DNA of 64,000 nt from Thermosynechococcus vestitus BP-1 (GTDB lineage: Bacteria; Cyanobacteriota; Cyanobacteriia; Thermosynechococcales; Thermosynechococcaceae). Below are positions 17,809-28,206 of the stretch, piece by piece. Made by a program: the position numbers and the translations under genes. A model generated the notes under the pieces. The model made no database searches. It saw only the letters and a list, made by a program, of their open reading frames with translations, and was not told the DNA's origin. The first letter of the stretch is position 1. Every line of letters starts with the position of its first letter. The DNA is taken from contig NC_004113.1 in the NCBI RefSeq assembly GCF_000011345.1, positions 558,001 to 622,000 of the forward strand, in the 5' to 3' direction.

Positions 17809-18681
17809 TTAGCCGCCCTCAGCCGCATGGTAGGAGCTGCGTACAAGGGGGCCCGATCGCACATGGGAAAAGCCCAATTCCCGTGCAATATTGCCCAAGG
17901 TGTTAAATTCTTCAGGGGTCCAATACTTGACCACTGGTAAATGACTCAAGGAAGGGGGCAGATATTGTCCCAAGGTCAGGCGATCGCACCCCACCCTGCG
18001 TAGATCCTTCAAGGTCTCAATGATCTCTGCTTCCGTTTCCCCTAGGCCCAACATGAGTCCCGACTTTGTGGGTATGTCAGGATTGAGTTCTTTAACAGTG
18101 GCTAAGACGCGCAGTGAGCTCTCATAGGTGGCACCCCGTCGCACAGGGCCCTGTAAGCGCCGTACTGTTTCCAGGTTGTGGTTGTAGCAGGCGGGCTGTG
18201 CCGCCACAATTTGGGCAATGCAGTCCCGTTGGGAGAGCCGACCCCGATCCATGCGAAAGTCGGGGCTGAGGACTTCAATTTCGGTGCCGGGGCAGCGTTG
18301 GCGAATCGCCGCCATGGTGGCTACAAATTGACCCGCCCCTTGATCCGGCAAGTCATCGCGAGCCACAGAGGTTAAAACCACATAGCGCAAGCCTAACGTC
18401 GCCACAGCGGCGGCAATTTTAGTGGGCTCCTCTGGATCCACGGCGGCGGGAGCGTGACCCTTCTCCACTTGGCAAAAGGCACAGGCACGGGTACAGGTGG
18501 GCCCCAAAAGTAAAAAGGTGGCGGTTTTTTGGCCATAGCATTCCCCGCGATTGGGACACCGCCCCTCCTCGCAGATGGTGTGAATTCCATACTGGCGCAC
18601 TAAGCGCTGAACGGTAGAGATCTCACTGGCTTTACCAAGGGGTTTGCGCAGCCACGACGGCAGGGGTCGGGAGAGGGCCAT
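17809..18681 (-). CDS. lipA: Lipoyl synthase, first paralogue
   Basis: 290 residues, a radical-SAM enzyme that inserts two sulfurs into octanoyl groups on E2 and H proteins. It shows the LipA-specific auxiliary cluster [12 protein letters not shown] and the radical [11 protein letters not shown] (CxxxCxxC), plus LVRSSYHA at the end, where the serine of the RSSY motif ligates the auxiliary cluster. All needed residues are present. A second complete paralogue occurs at 61305-62213 and differs in the spacer residues ([10 protein letters not shown] here against [10 protein letters not shown] there). The gene is divergent from por with a 172-bp shared promoter region. Confidence 0.94.
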   Translation of the reverse strand: MALSRPLPSWLRKPLGKASEISTVQRLVRQYGIHTICEEGRCPNRGECYGQKTATFLLLGPTCTRACAFCQVEKGHAPAAVDPEEPTKIAAAVATLGLRYVVLTSVARDDLPDQGAGQFVATMAAIRQRCPGTEIEVLSPDFRMDRGRLSQRDCIAQIVAAQPACYNHNLETVRRLQGPVRRGATYESSLRVLATVKELNPDIPTKSGLMLGLGETEAEIIETLKDLRRVGCDRLTLGQYLPPSLSHLPVVKYWTPEEFNTLGNIARELGFSHVRSGPLVRSSYHAAEGG

Positions 18682-18823
18682 AGAGTCGGGTTAATCCTAA
18701 AAATAGGCAAAAGGCAGGCTAGATACAAAACTTGATTAACTATCGAGTCTATTTATTAAGTAACTGTAAATGATTGCCCCTCCTGTGCCTAGGGGGCGAT
18801 CGCTTCTATGGCAGGATCAATAG

Positions 18824-19822
<999 letters not shown>

Positions 19823-19901
19823 AAGTTAATACCTTTTTCCATTCCTCTTGCCGAGCTTGCCGCTATGGTGGAAGTGATCCTTGCTATTGCAGGACGGATG
19901 T

Positions 19902-21344
19902 ATGTCACAGCAAGATTTCGGCGTCATTGGCCTCGCCGTCATGGGGGAAAACCTTGCCCTCAACGTAGAGCGAAATGGATTTTCCGTGGCGGTTTATAAT
20001 CGCACACCTGCCCGCACCGAAGCGTTCATGGCCGAACGAGCCGCAGGCCGTCGCTTCAAGGCCACCTATACTCTTGAGGAATTGGTTGCCTCCCTGTCAC
20101 GTCCTCGCCGCATTTTGGCAATGGTCAAAGCAGGGCAACCTGTGGATGATCTGATCCAGCAGCTCAAGCCCCTCCTTGAACCCGGTGATATCCTCATTGA
20201 TGGGGGCAACTCCCTCTATACCGATACGGAACGCCGCGTTGCCGAAATGGAGTCAGCAGGACTTTGCTTCTTTGGTATGGGGGTCAGCGGTGGTGAAGAA
20301 GGTGCCCTTAATGGCCCAAGTCTGATGCCGGGCGGTAGTCGTGAAGCCTACCAAGCCCTCGAACCCATTCTCACCAAAATTGCAGCACAAGTGGATGATG
20401 GCCCCTGTGTCACCTACATTGGACCGGGGGGCTCGGGGCACTTTGTTAAGATGGTGCACAACGGTATTGAGTATGGCGATATGCAACTCATTGCCGAGGC
20501 CTATGACCTCCTAAAAAACCTCCTTGGTCTCAATCACCAGCAACTCCATGAAGTCTTCAAGAGCTGGAATGAAACCCCCGAACTCAACTCATTTTTGATT
20601 GAAATTACTAGCCAGATTTTCACCTATATTGACCCAGAAACCCATCTGCCCCTGGTGGATGTCATTGTGGATGCGGCAGGTCAAAAGGGAACTGGTCGCT
20701 GGACGGTGGAAAGTGCTCTTGAGATGGGGGTGGCGATTCCAACAATTACCGCTGCCGTGAATGCTCGCATAATGTCCTCCATCAAAGCCGAACGGATGGC
20801 GGCTGCCCAAGTGCTCCCTGGTCCTGCGGCTCACTTTAGCGGCAATACCGAAGAATTCATTGGCAAAATTCGCGATGCCCTCTACTGCTCGAAAATCTGC
20901 TCCTATGCTCAAGGCATGGCCCTGATTGCCAAAGGCTCCCAAGAGCTCTTTGATCACCAACTGAACCTGAGTGAGATTGCCCGCATCTGGAAAGGGGGCT
21001 GCATTATTCGGGCTGGCTTCCTCAATAAGATCAAGCAGGCCTACAGCGAAAATCCTCAATTGGCCAATTTGCTGCTGGCGCCGGAGTTTCGCCAGACCAT
21101 CCTGGATAAGCAGGCGGCGTGGCGGGAGGTTTTGGTGGAAGCGACCCGTGCAGGAATTGCTGTACCCGCCTTTGGTGCCTCCCTAGAATACTTCGATAGC
21201 TATCGGCGCGATCGCCTACCGCAGAATCTCACCCAAGCGCAGCGGGACTTCTTTGGTGCCCACACCTATGAGCGAATCGACAAACCGGGAACCTTCCATA
21301 CGGAGTGGGTACCGATTCAGGAGGCGGGCAAAGCCTCTGTTTGA
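19902..21344 (+). CDS. gnd: 6-phosphogluconate dehydrogenase (decarboxylating)
   Basis: 480 residues; oxidises 6-phosphogluconate to ribulose 5-phosphate with NADP in the oxidative pentose phosphate pathway. Visible: the NADP loop GVIGLAVMGENLALNVERNG, the IDGGNSLYTDT segment, GMGVSGGEEGALNGPS, and GPGGSGHFVKMVHNGIEYGD with the catalytic Lys. The start ATG at 19902 is supported by AGGA about 8 bp upstream; an upstream TTG would add seven residues not seen in the family. The length is normal. Confidence 0.96.
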   Translation: MSQQDFGVIGLAVMGENLALNVERNGFSVAVYNRTPARTEAFMAERAAGRRFKATYTLEELVASLSRPRRILAMVKAGQPVDDLIQQLKPLLEPGDILIDGGNSLYTDTERRVAEMESAGLCFFGMGVSGGEEGALNGPSLMPGGSREAYQALEPILTKIAAQVDDGPCVTYIGPGGSGHFVKMVHNGIEYGDMQLIAEAYDLLKNLLGLNHQQLHEVFKSWNETPELNSFLIEITSQIFTYIDPETHLPLVDVIVDAAGQKGTGRWTVESALEMGVAIPTITAAVNARIMSSIKAERMAAAQVLPGPAAHFSGNTEEFIGKIRDALYCSKICSYAQGMALIAKGSQELFDHQLNLSEIARIWKGGCIIRAGFLNKIKQAYSENPQLANLLLAPEFRQTILDKQAAWREVLVEATRAGIAVPAFGASLEYFDSYRRDRLPQNLTQAQRDFFGAHTYERIDKPGTFHTEWVPIQEAGKASV

Positions 21345-21380
21345 GAGGCAGGCAGTAGAGTTCCAGAGGGAGTCCCCCCA

Positions 21381-23231
21381 GTGGGCAGTTCTTTAGCCTA
21401 TCTTAAGAATGAGGCGAGTTATCTGCTTGCCGCCGATTATCCTGCACTTTGGGGAGACCAAGAAGCCTTGCATCCGTTTCTACGACTCCTACACCACAGC
21501 CAACGCTACCAACGCCAAGTGGGGTTTGCTTCCCTTTACTCTATCCTGAATAAAATTTTTGATCTGGCTCCCCCTGTTCTAATTGGCATTGCGGTGGATT
21601 TGGTGGTGAAGCGGCAGGATTCCCTCTTTGCCCGCTGGGGGCTAGCAAGTTTTGAGCAGCAACTCTTGGCTTTAGCGAGTCTGTCGTTTGTGATTTGGAG
21701 CTTGGAGTCGCTCTTTGAGTATGCCTATGCCCGCAGTTGGCGCAATTTAGCCCAGCAGATCCAACACGACCTGCGCCTTGAGGCCTATGCCCATATCCAA
21801 GAAATGGATTTGGCCTTTTTTGAGGAGCGCAGCAGCGGTGTTTTGCTCTCGATTCTCAACGATGACATTAACCAACTGGAGCGATTTTTGGATGGCGGTG
21901 CCAATGAAGTGTTGCAAGTTACAACCACCGTCGTTGTTATTGGTGGCATTTTCTTTTATTTGGCCCCCAATGTCGCAATCTGGGGAATGCTGCCCATGCC
22001 CTTTATTCTCTGGGGGTCGGTGATCTTTCAGCGGCGACTTGCACCTCGCTATCGGGATGTGCGGGAAAAGGCGGGACTCCTCAATGAACGCTTGGCCAAC
22101 AATATTACGGGCATTCAAACGATCAAGAGCTTTACGGCTGAGCCCTACGAACTGGAGCGCCTGCGCTGGGACAGTGAAGCCTACCAACAGAGTAATCGCC
22201 GCGCCATTCGCCTCAGTGCTGCCTACGTTCCATTGATCCGCTTTCTGATTTTATTTGGTTTTACGGGAACCTTGGTGCTGGGCGGCTTGGCAGCTTTTCA
22301 GGGGCGCTTGGATGTGGGTGCCTATAGCACGATGGTCTATCTGATTCAACGCTTGCTCTGGCCGCTGACCCGTTTGGGGGAAACCCTAGATCAGTATCAG
22401 CGAGCCATGGCCTCAACGCAGCGGGTGCTGAATTTGCTGGAAACACCGATCGCGATTGGTACGGGCGATCGCCCCCTGGATCCGTGCCATGTTCAAGGGG
22501 AAGTGCGCTTTGAAGCCGTTAGCTTTGCCTATGCTGGCCGTGCCCCTGTACTGAAAAATGTGACTTTACATGTCCCTGCGGGTCAGACGATCGCCATTGT
22601 CGGCTCCACCGGATCCGGCAAAAGTACCCTTGTGAAATTGTTACTGCGATTCTATGAGGTTCAAGAGGGGCGCATCCTCATTGATGGCGTAGATATTCGC
22701 GAGTATTGCCTGCGGGATTTGCGTAGAGCCATTGGCTGGGTGAGCCAAGATGTCTTTCTCTTCCACGGCACCGTCTTTGAGAACATTGCCTATGGCAGTC
22801 CGGGGGCAACCCTTGCTGATGTCATCCACGCTGCAAAACTGGCTGAAGCCCATGATTTTATTGAGCAACTGCCCCAGGGCTATGACACGGTGGTGGGGGA
22901 ACGGGGTCAAAAACTCTCTGGTGGTCAGCGGCAACGGCTGGCGATCGCCCGCGCGATTCTCAAAGACCCGCCGATTCTTGTTCTCGATGAAGCCACATCC
23001 GCTGTGGATAACGAAACCGAAGCCGCCATCCAGCGATCGCTGGCCCAGATTACCGCCCATCGCACCACGATTGCCATTGCCCACCGCCTCTCCACCATTC
23101 GCCATGCCAACTGCATCTATGTTCTTGAGGGCGGTGAAATTGTCGAGCAAGGGAACCACGAGGCACTCCTGGCTCAGCAGGGAGTCTATTACGGCCTTTG
23201 GCAAGTTCAAGCGGGAATTCTGGCGACTTAG
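21381..23231 (+). CDS. ABC transporter, fused permease and ATPase
   Basis: 616 residues, a half-type ABC exporter expected to act as a homodimer in the inner membrane. The N-terminal half has six membrane helices (roughly 55-345). The ATPase has Walker [14 protein letters not shown]-loop [13 protein letters not shown], signature [16 protein letters not shown] and Walker [13 protein letters not shown]. The substrate cannot be told; the sequence is most like MsbA/lipid or multidrug exporters. It starts with GTG behind GAGGGAG and lies 36 bp after gnd, so it may be co-transcribed. Confidence 0.9.
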   Translation: MGSSLAYLKNEASYLLAADYPALWGDQEALHPFLRLLHHSQRYQRQVGFASLYSILNKIFDLAPPVLIGIAVDLVVKRQDSLFARWGLASFEQQLLALASLSFVIWSLESLFEYAYARSWRNLAQQIQHDLRLEAYAHIQEMDLAFFEERSSGVLLSILNDDINQLERFLDGGANEVLQVTTTVVVIGGIFFYLAPNVAIWGMLPMPFILWGSVIFQRRLAPRYRDVREKAGLLNERLANNITGIQTIKSFTAEPYELERLRWDSEAYQQSNRRAIRLSAAYVPLIRFLILFGFTGTLVLGGLAAFQGRLDVGAYSTMVYLIQRLLWPLTRLGETLDQYQRAMASTQRVLNLLETPIAIGTGDRPLDPCHVQGEVRFEAVSFAYAGRAPVLKNVTLHVPAGQTIAIVGSTGSGKSTLVKLLLRFYEVQEGRILIDGVDIREYCLRDLRRAIGWVSQDVFLFHGTVFENIAYGSPGATLADVIHAAKLAEAHDFIEQLPQGYDTVVGERGQKLSGGQRQRLAIARAILKDPPILVLDEATSAVDNETEAAIQRSLAQITAHRTTIAIAHRLSTIRHANCIYVLEGGEIVEQGNHEALLAQQGVYYGLWQVQAGILAT

Positions 23232-23242
23232 GACTTAAAATT

Positions 23243-25543
23243 TTAGGACTGAAGGTTATAGCGTGCCCGCTCTGCCACTGTTTTCTCCCGATCCAGTTTC
23301 AAAATGAGCACTGCCAAGGGGGGTAAGCACAGATCAAGGGAATAGCGACGCTGGTGATAGGGCCACTCATCTGCCCACTTGCCGCCTAAGTTGCCCATAT
23401 TGCTGCCGCCGTACTCGCGGGCATCACTGTTAAACAGTTCCCTATAGAAGCCATGCTCAGGCACCCCGATACGGTAGTGGCTATGGGGCTGTGGTGTAAA
23501 GTTACAGACGACAACTACAAAATCTTGGTAGTCCTTGTCCCAGCGGATAAAGGACACAACGCTGTGGCGGTTATCGCTACAGTCAATCCACTCAAAGCCC
23601 TCCTGTTTGAAATCTTGGCTATAGAGTGCGGGTTGGGAACGGTAGAGGTGATTCAGATCCCCAAAGAAGCGTTTGATTTGCTGGTGGGGTTCGTATTGCA
23701 GCAGGTGCCACTCTAGATCGCTCCAGACATTCCACTCGCTCCATTGGGCAAACTCCATGCCCATGAACATTGTTTTCTTACCGGGGTGGGTGAACATATA
23801 GGCAAATAAACAGCGCAGGTTCGCAAATTTTTGCCAGCGATCGCCCGGCATTTTGCCAATGATGTGACTCTTGCCGTGAACCACCTCATCGTGGGAAAGT
23901 GCCAGCATGAAGTTCTCGCTGTGGTGGTACCACATACTGAAGGTGACATTGTTGTGATGGAACTGGCGGAACCACGGATCCATGCTGAAGTAGTCAAGCA
24001 TATCGTGCATCCAACCCATGTTCCACTTCAGGTTAAAGCCCAATCCCCCCATGTAGGTCGGCCAGGAGACCATCGGCCAGGCGGTTGACTCCTCGGCGAT
24101 CGAGAGAATCCCCGGAAAGTAGCTAAAGATAACATGGTTGACTTGGCGCAGGAAGTTGGCCGCCTCTAAATTCTCCCGTCCACCGTATTCATTGGGTATC
24201 CACTCTCCCTCTTTGCGGCCATAGTCGAGATAGAGCATTGAGGCGACGGCATCCACGCGAATACCGTCAATGTGGTACTTGTCAAACCAAAACAGGGCAT
24301 TGGCGACGAGAAAATTGCGCACTTCGTGGCGACCATAGTTAAAGACAAGGGTGCCCCATTCCTTATGTTCACCCTTGCGGGGATCCGCGTGTTCGTAGAG
24401 GTGGGTGCCATCAAAGAACGCCAGCCCATGGCCGTCCTTGGGAAAGTGCCCCGGTACCCAATCGACAATGACGCCAATGCCGTTTTGGTGGCACTGATCC
24501 ACAAAATACATAAAGTCGTGGGGACTGCCATAGCGGGATGTGGGGGCATAGTAGCCAGTCACTTGATAGCCCCAAGAGCCATCGAAGGGATGCTCAGCAA
24601 CAGGCAAAAGTTCAATGTGGGTGTAGCCCAATTCCTTGACGTAGGGAATGAGTTTGGCTGCCAATTCACGATAGGTCAGGAAGCGTGCCCAGGGCTTGAG
24701 TTCTGCCGCCTGTACGGGTTCTTGGGGTTGGCCATCGGCACCAATGGGGGGATCCTCCATCGAGGCATGGAGCCAAGATCCTAGGTGCACCTCATAGACA
24801 GAAATCGGTTGGTTGAGGGGGTCGGTGTGGCGCCGTTTTTCTAGCCAGTCGCTGTCCCCCCATTCGTAGCTATTGAGGTCGGTGACAATGGAAGCAGTCT
24901 TGGGACGCGGTTCTTGGTAGAAGCCGTAGGGATCTGATTTTTCGTAGATGTGGCCCTCTTGGTTCTTGATTTCGTACTTATAGCGCTCGCCGACGCTCAA
25001 GCCGGGAATAAACAGTTCCCAGATGCCATTGCCCCGTCGTGCCATTTGATGTTTGCGGCCGTCCCAGTGGTTAAAGTCACCAATGACAGAAACATTGCGG
25101 GCATTGGGTGCCCAGACGGCAAAATAGACCCCCTCTACCCCATCCACTGTCAGCAGATGAGCCCCCAGTTTTTCGTAGATGCGGTGATGATTGCCCTCGG
25201 CAAAAAGGTGAATATCAAAGTCGGTCAACTTGGGGGAGCGAAAGGCATAAGGGTCATAGATAACCCGCTCGTGGCCATTTTCGTAGATTTTCAGTTGATA
25301 GTTATTGAGTTCCGCTACGGGAATGTGGCACTCAAAAAAGTGAGGGTGGTGCACCGGTGTCATTGGATATTCTTGCCGCTGCTCCGGACAGAGGACACTC
25401 ACCCGCTCGGCATTGGGTAAGTAGGCACGTACCGCCCAAACGGATTGGCCATTTTGCTGAATCTGATGACACCCTAAAATTTCAAAGGGATCGTGGTGCT
25501 GGTTGGAAACAATGCGGTCAATCTGCTCAGGCGAAACGGTCAT
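23243..25543 (-). CDS. glgB: 1,4-alpha-glucan branching enzyme
   Basis: 766 residues; forms alpha-1,6 branches in glycogen. It has an N-terminal carbohydrate-binding region (residues 1-110), CBM48 ([21 protein letters not shown]) and a GH13 barrel. Catalytic residues are visible: the nucleophile Asp in [15 protein letters not shown], the general acid Glu in [11 protein letters not shown], and the transition-state Asp in [12 protein letters not shown]-terminal beta domain follows. The length is typical of the two-module GlgB of cyanobacteria. The gene converges on the ABC exporter with an 11-bp gap. Confidence 0.96.
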   Translation of the reverse strand: MTVSPEQIDRIVSNQHHDPFEILGCHQIQQNGQSVWAVRAYLPNAERVSVLCPEQRQEYPMTPVHHPHFFECHIPVAELNNYQLKIYENGHERVIYDPYAFRSPKLTDFDIHLFAEGNHHRIYEKLGAHLLTVDGVEGVYFAVWAPNARNVSVIGDFNHWDGRKHQMARRGNGIWELFIPGLSVGERYKYEIKNQEGHIYEKSDPYGFYQEPRPKTASIVTDLNSYEWGDSDWLEKRRHTDPLNQPISVYEVHLGSWLHASMEDPPIGADGQPQEPVQAAELKPWARFLTYRELAAKLIPYVKELGYTHIELLPVAEHPFDGSWGYQVTGYYAPTSRYGSPHDFMYFVDQCHQNGIGVIVDWVPGHFPKDGHGLAFFDGTHLYEHADPRKGEHKEWGTLVFNYGRHEVRNFLVANALFWFDKYHIDGIRVDAVASMLYLDYGRKEGEWIPNEYGGRENLEAANFLRQVNHVIFSYFPGILSIAEESTAWPMVSWPTYMGGLGFNLKWNMGWMHDMLDYFSMDPWFRQFHHNNVTFSMWYHHSENFMLALSHDEVVHGKSHIIGKMPGDRWQKFANLRCLFAYMFTHPGKKTMFMGMEFAQWSEWNVWSDLEWHLLQYEPHQQIKRFFGDLNHLYRSQPALYSQDFKQEGFEWIDCSDNRHSVVSFIRWDKDYQDFVVVVCNFTPQPHSHYRIGVPEHGFYRELFNSDAREYGGSNMGNLGGKWADEWPYHQRRYSLDLCLPPLAVLILKLDREKTVAERARYNLQS

Positions 25544-25626
25544 ATTTTTATACTTTCGTAAAATATAGGGACAATACTATAGAAAAGTTAACAGTCAGAA
25601 TACTCCCCTTGACAAGGGCATAGGGG

Positions 25627-26721
25627 CTATTTCTCGGGTGTCTCTTGATCGGCGGCGGCTAAGAGTCCTTTGAGTAGCTCCCGCAATAGGCTTGGTCCTT
25701 GGTAAATCCAACCGGTGTAGAGTTGCACCAGTGTTGCGCCGGCCGCGAGTTTTTCAATCACATCCTCTGGTGTGAAAATCCCCCCCACCCCAATAATTGG
25801 CAGAGTGCCTTGGGTCTGTTCGTGGATAAAGCGAATCACGGCGGTGGCCCGCTGCCGTAAAGGCGCCCCACTGAGACCGCCGGCCTCCTCTGCGGGCGAT
25901 CGCCCCGTCTGAGGAATAGTCTGGCTTTTCAGCCCCTCCCGTGCCACGGTGGTATTGGTGGCTACAATCCCAGCAAGTTCATAGGCCTGAACAAGATCAA
26001 GAATGGCAGCAATTTGTTCCCAACTCAAATCGGGGGCAATTTTCAGGAGGAGGGGCTTGCGGGGGTGATTGGCACTTTGTAGCGTTTCCAAAATGGGTGC
26101 CAGTTGTTCCTTGGCTTGCAGGTCCCGCAGCCCCGGCGTGTTGGGCGAACTCACATTAATCACGAAATAATCCCCCAGGGGATGGAGGCGGCGAAAACTG
26201 GCTAAGTAATCTTCCTTCGCGGCGGCCAAAGGGGTAATTTTTGATTTGCCTAGGTTAATGCCGATGGGAATACTGGCTGGGGGCGATCGCTCTAAGGAGG
26301 CAGCCATCGCCTCTGCCCCAGCGTTATTAAACCCCATGCGATTGATGACCGCGCGATCGCTCCCTAGGCGAAAGAGGCGCGGCCGAGGATTGCCCGGCTG
26401 CGGATGCCACGTGACGGTGCCCAATTCGGCAAAGCCAAAACCAAAGGCCGACCAGACACTGCGGGCAACCCCATTCTTATCAAAGCCCGCTGCCAAGCCA
26501 ATGGGATTCGGAAAGCGCAATCCCCACACCTGCCGCTCTAGGCGAGGGTCTGAAAGGGCATACCATTGCTGGAGTTGTTGCCGTAGCCAAGTGCACAGGG
26601 AACGATCTTGATTGAGCCACCCACAGAGAGAGAGAAACTGCTGGTGCAGAAGTTCTGGATCCGCCTGCAACCCCGAAAAAAGCAGTGGCCGCAGCAGGTG
26701 CCGATAGGGATCAATGGCCAT
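25627..26721 (-). CDS. pyrD: Dihydroorotate dehydrogenase (quinone)
   Basis: 364 residues, class 2 enzyme of UMP synthesis. It carries the N-terminal helical extension (~1-50) that docks on the membrane quinone pool, then GLRFPNPIGLAAGFDKNG, the flavin/substrate motif MGFNNAGAEA, and the catalytic Ser in INVSSPNTPGLRDLQ. The C-terminal IIGVGGIFTPEDVIEKLAAGA phosphate-binding loop is intact. Upstream, the 50-bp space separates it from the repeat protein on the same strand. Confidence 0.95.
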   Translation of the reverse strand: MAIDPYRHLLRPLLFSGLQADPELLHQQFLSLCGWLNQDRSLCTWLRQQLQQWYALSDPRLERQVWGLRFPNPIGLAAGFDKNGVARSVWSAFGFGFAELGTVTWHPQPGNPRPRLFRLGSDRAVINRMGFNNAGAEAMAASLERSPPASIPIGINLGKSKITPLAAAKEDYLASFRRLHPLGDYFVINVSSPNTPGLRDLQAKEQLAPILETLQSANHPRKPLLLKIAPDLSWEQIAAILDLVQAYELAGIVATNTTVAREGLKSQTIPQTGRSPAEEAGGLSGAPLRQRATAVIRFIHEQTQGTLPIIGVGGIFTPEDVIEKLAAGATLVQLYTGWIYQGPSLLRELLKGLLAAADQETPEK

Positions 26722-26771
26722 CCAGACTGCTACTGCCTCATCTAAAAGGGCGAATTGGCAACACGGTCACC

Positions 26772-27314
26772 CTAGTCCAGGTAGCCCATGAGGACAGGGG
26801 AATCATCAATGATATTCGAAGCGATGGGACGCTCTCCAGCGGAATAGTAGGTTTCAGCAATCTGTAGGCCACTGGTGGTAATCGGACGAATGCCCATCCA
26901 ATTCACTGTCTCGACAATTTCAAAGTCAGCCGCCGCCACTGGCCGCACCCCCATGATGTTAAGGGTTTCAACCACTCGGAAATTGCTCGCCACAATGGGG
27001 CGGATACCGGCAGAGTTGATGCTGTCGTAGATTTGCAGGCCACTGCTGAGCACAGGCCGCTCGCCGGCATCTTTGATCATGTGCACCACTTGCACCGGAC
27101 TGGCCTCAATGGGACGTAGGCCGGCGCTATTAAAGGTTTGCCAGACCACAATGTCACTGGCTTTGGTGGTGCCTGCGGGGGCAAGCGCCGTTTTTTCGGC
27201 CAGGGAGACCATTTGACCGCTATTTTCCTTGGCGGGGGGATTGCTGCGACGGGCGGGACGACCGGCTTTGGCTGTGGGTTCTTCGGGGGGTGGGGTTTGG
27301 GGGGATTCAGTCAT
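26772..27314 (-). CDS. Protein of six tandem 19-residue repeats
   Basis: 180 residues from the ATG at 27314, chosen because AGGAG lies 8 bp upstream. The first ~55 residues are Pro/Ala/basic and probably disordered. The rest is six consecutive units of exactly 19 residues with the pattern (I/V)xxTxxSAGxRPIxxSxxx; examples are IYDSINSAGIRPIVASNFR and IVETVNWMGIRPITTSGLQ. A nearly invariant G-x-R-P(I/V) core sits at positions 9-13 of each unit. No membrane segment. I do not recognise a named family or function; the short unit suggests a solenoid or repeated peptide-binding surface (inference). Confidence 0.8.
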   Translation of the reverse strand: MTESPQTPPPEEPTAKAGRPARRSNPPAKENSGQMVSLAEKTALAPAGTTKASDIVVWQTFNSAGLRPIEASPVQVVHMIKDAGERPVLSSGLQIYDSINSAGIRPIVASNFRVVETLNIMGVRPVAAADFEIVETVNWMGIRPITTSGLQIAETYYSAGERPIASNIIDDSPVLMGYLD

Positions 27315-27456
27315 GGCGATCGCTCCTAATGCAATCATTCAATCCTACAGGGGAATTCCTATGCAGGTATTCTATATCTTTAATCTTTGATCATAGCAGC
27401 CAAAGAGGGGGCCAGCGGTTTGCAAAATTCCTTTTGGTGAAGGAACGGTTGGCTCT

Positions 27457-28143
27457 TCAAGCATGCAGCAGAGGAATCATATCAGTAGGTGCCCCTTGGC
27501 CAATCACTTTGCCGCGATCAAGAACAATGGCACCATCCGCTTGGGCCAGTTCATCGAGGCGATGGGTGACCCACAGCGCCGTCATCCCTTGAGTGTCGAC
27601 CAGTTGGCGCACATAGCCCAAAAGTTCCCGCTGGCTATCGGGGTCAAGGAGTGCCGTGGGTTCATCGAGCAACAGCACGCGGCAATGGCGAGCGATCGCC
27701 CCGGCAATAGCTACCCGCTGCTTTTGGCCCCCACTGAGGGCATAGATGGGACGGCGTTCTAACCCCTGTAAATTGACCGCTTGCAGAGCAGCACTGACGC
27801 GCTCGCGCACCTGCCAATAGTTGAGCGCTTCACCATTGAGACTAAAGGCAATATCGGCACCCACACTGGGCATCACCAGTTGGTGATCGGGGTTCTGGAA
27901 GACAAAACCAAGGGGCTGCTCGACATAGACTTCACCACTTTGGGGCGGCAACAGACCCCCCAAAATACGCACCAGTGTTGACTTACCACTACCATTGCGG
28001 CCTAGGAGCATCCACAGTTGCCCCCGCGGGATTTCTAACGATACCTGATCCAGCACTAAAACCTCTGGAGACCAGCCAAAGGAAACCTCTTTGAGATGAA
28101 TTGCCGGGGGGATTGCCGCCATGGGTTTTTGGACAATGCTCAT
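27457..28143 (-). CDS. ABC transporter ATPase, energy-coupling factor (EcfA/CbiO-like)
   Basis: About 228 residues, the ATPase subunit of an ECF-type importer of vitamins or metal ions. Visible: Walker [17 protein letters not shown], the Q-loop GFVFQNPDHQLVMPSVG typical of EcfA/CbiO, the signature YALSGGQKQRVAIAGA, Walker B VLLLDEPTALLDPDS and the H-loop WVTHRLDEL. No EcfT or substrate-binding S component is adjacent, so its partners are encoded elsewhere. The gene is divergent from the sucrose-phosphate synthase; the start at 28143 is preferred over one 10 codons upstream, but no strong Shine-Dalgarno decides it. Confidence 0.85.
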   Translation of the reverse strand: MSIVQKPMAAIPPAIHLKEVSFGWSPEVLVLDQVSLEIPRGQLWMLLGRNGSGKSTLVRILGGLLPPQSGEVYVEQPLGFVFQNPDHQLVMPSVGADIAFSLNGEALNYWQVRERVSAALQAVNLQGLERRPIYALSGGQKQRVAIAGAIARHCRVLLLDEPTALLDPDSQRELLGYVRQLVDTQGMTALWVTHRLDELAQADGAIVLDRGKVIGQGAPTDMIPLLHA

Positions 28144-28206
28144 GTTTTTGAGTAGGGTGATGATGACCCCCAATTGGGTTGTTGGGCATCAAGTCAGGGA
28201 GCCGCT

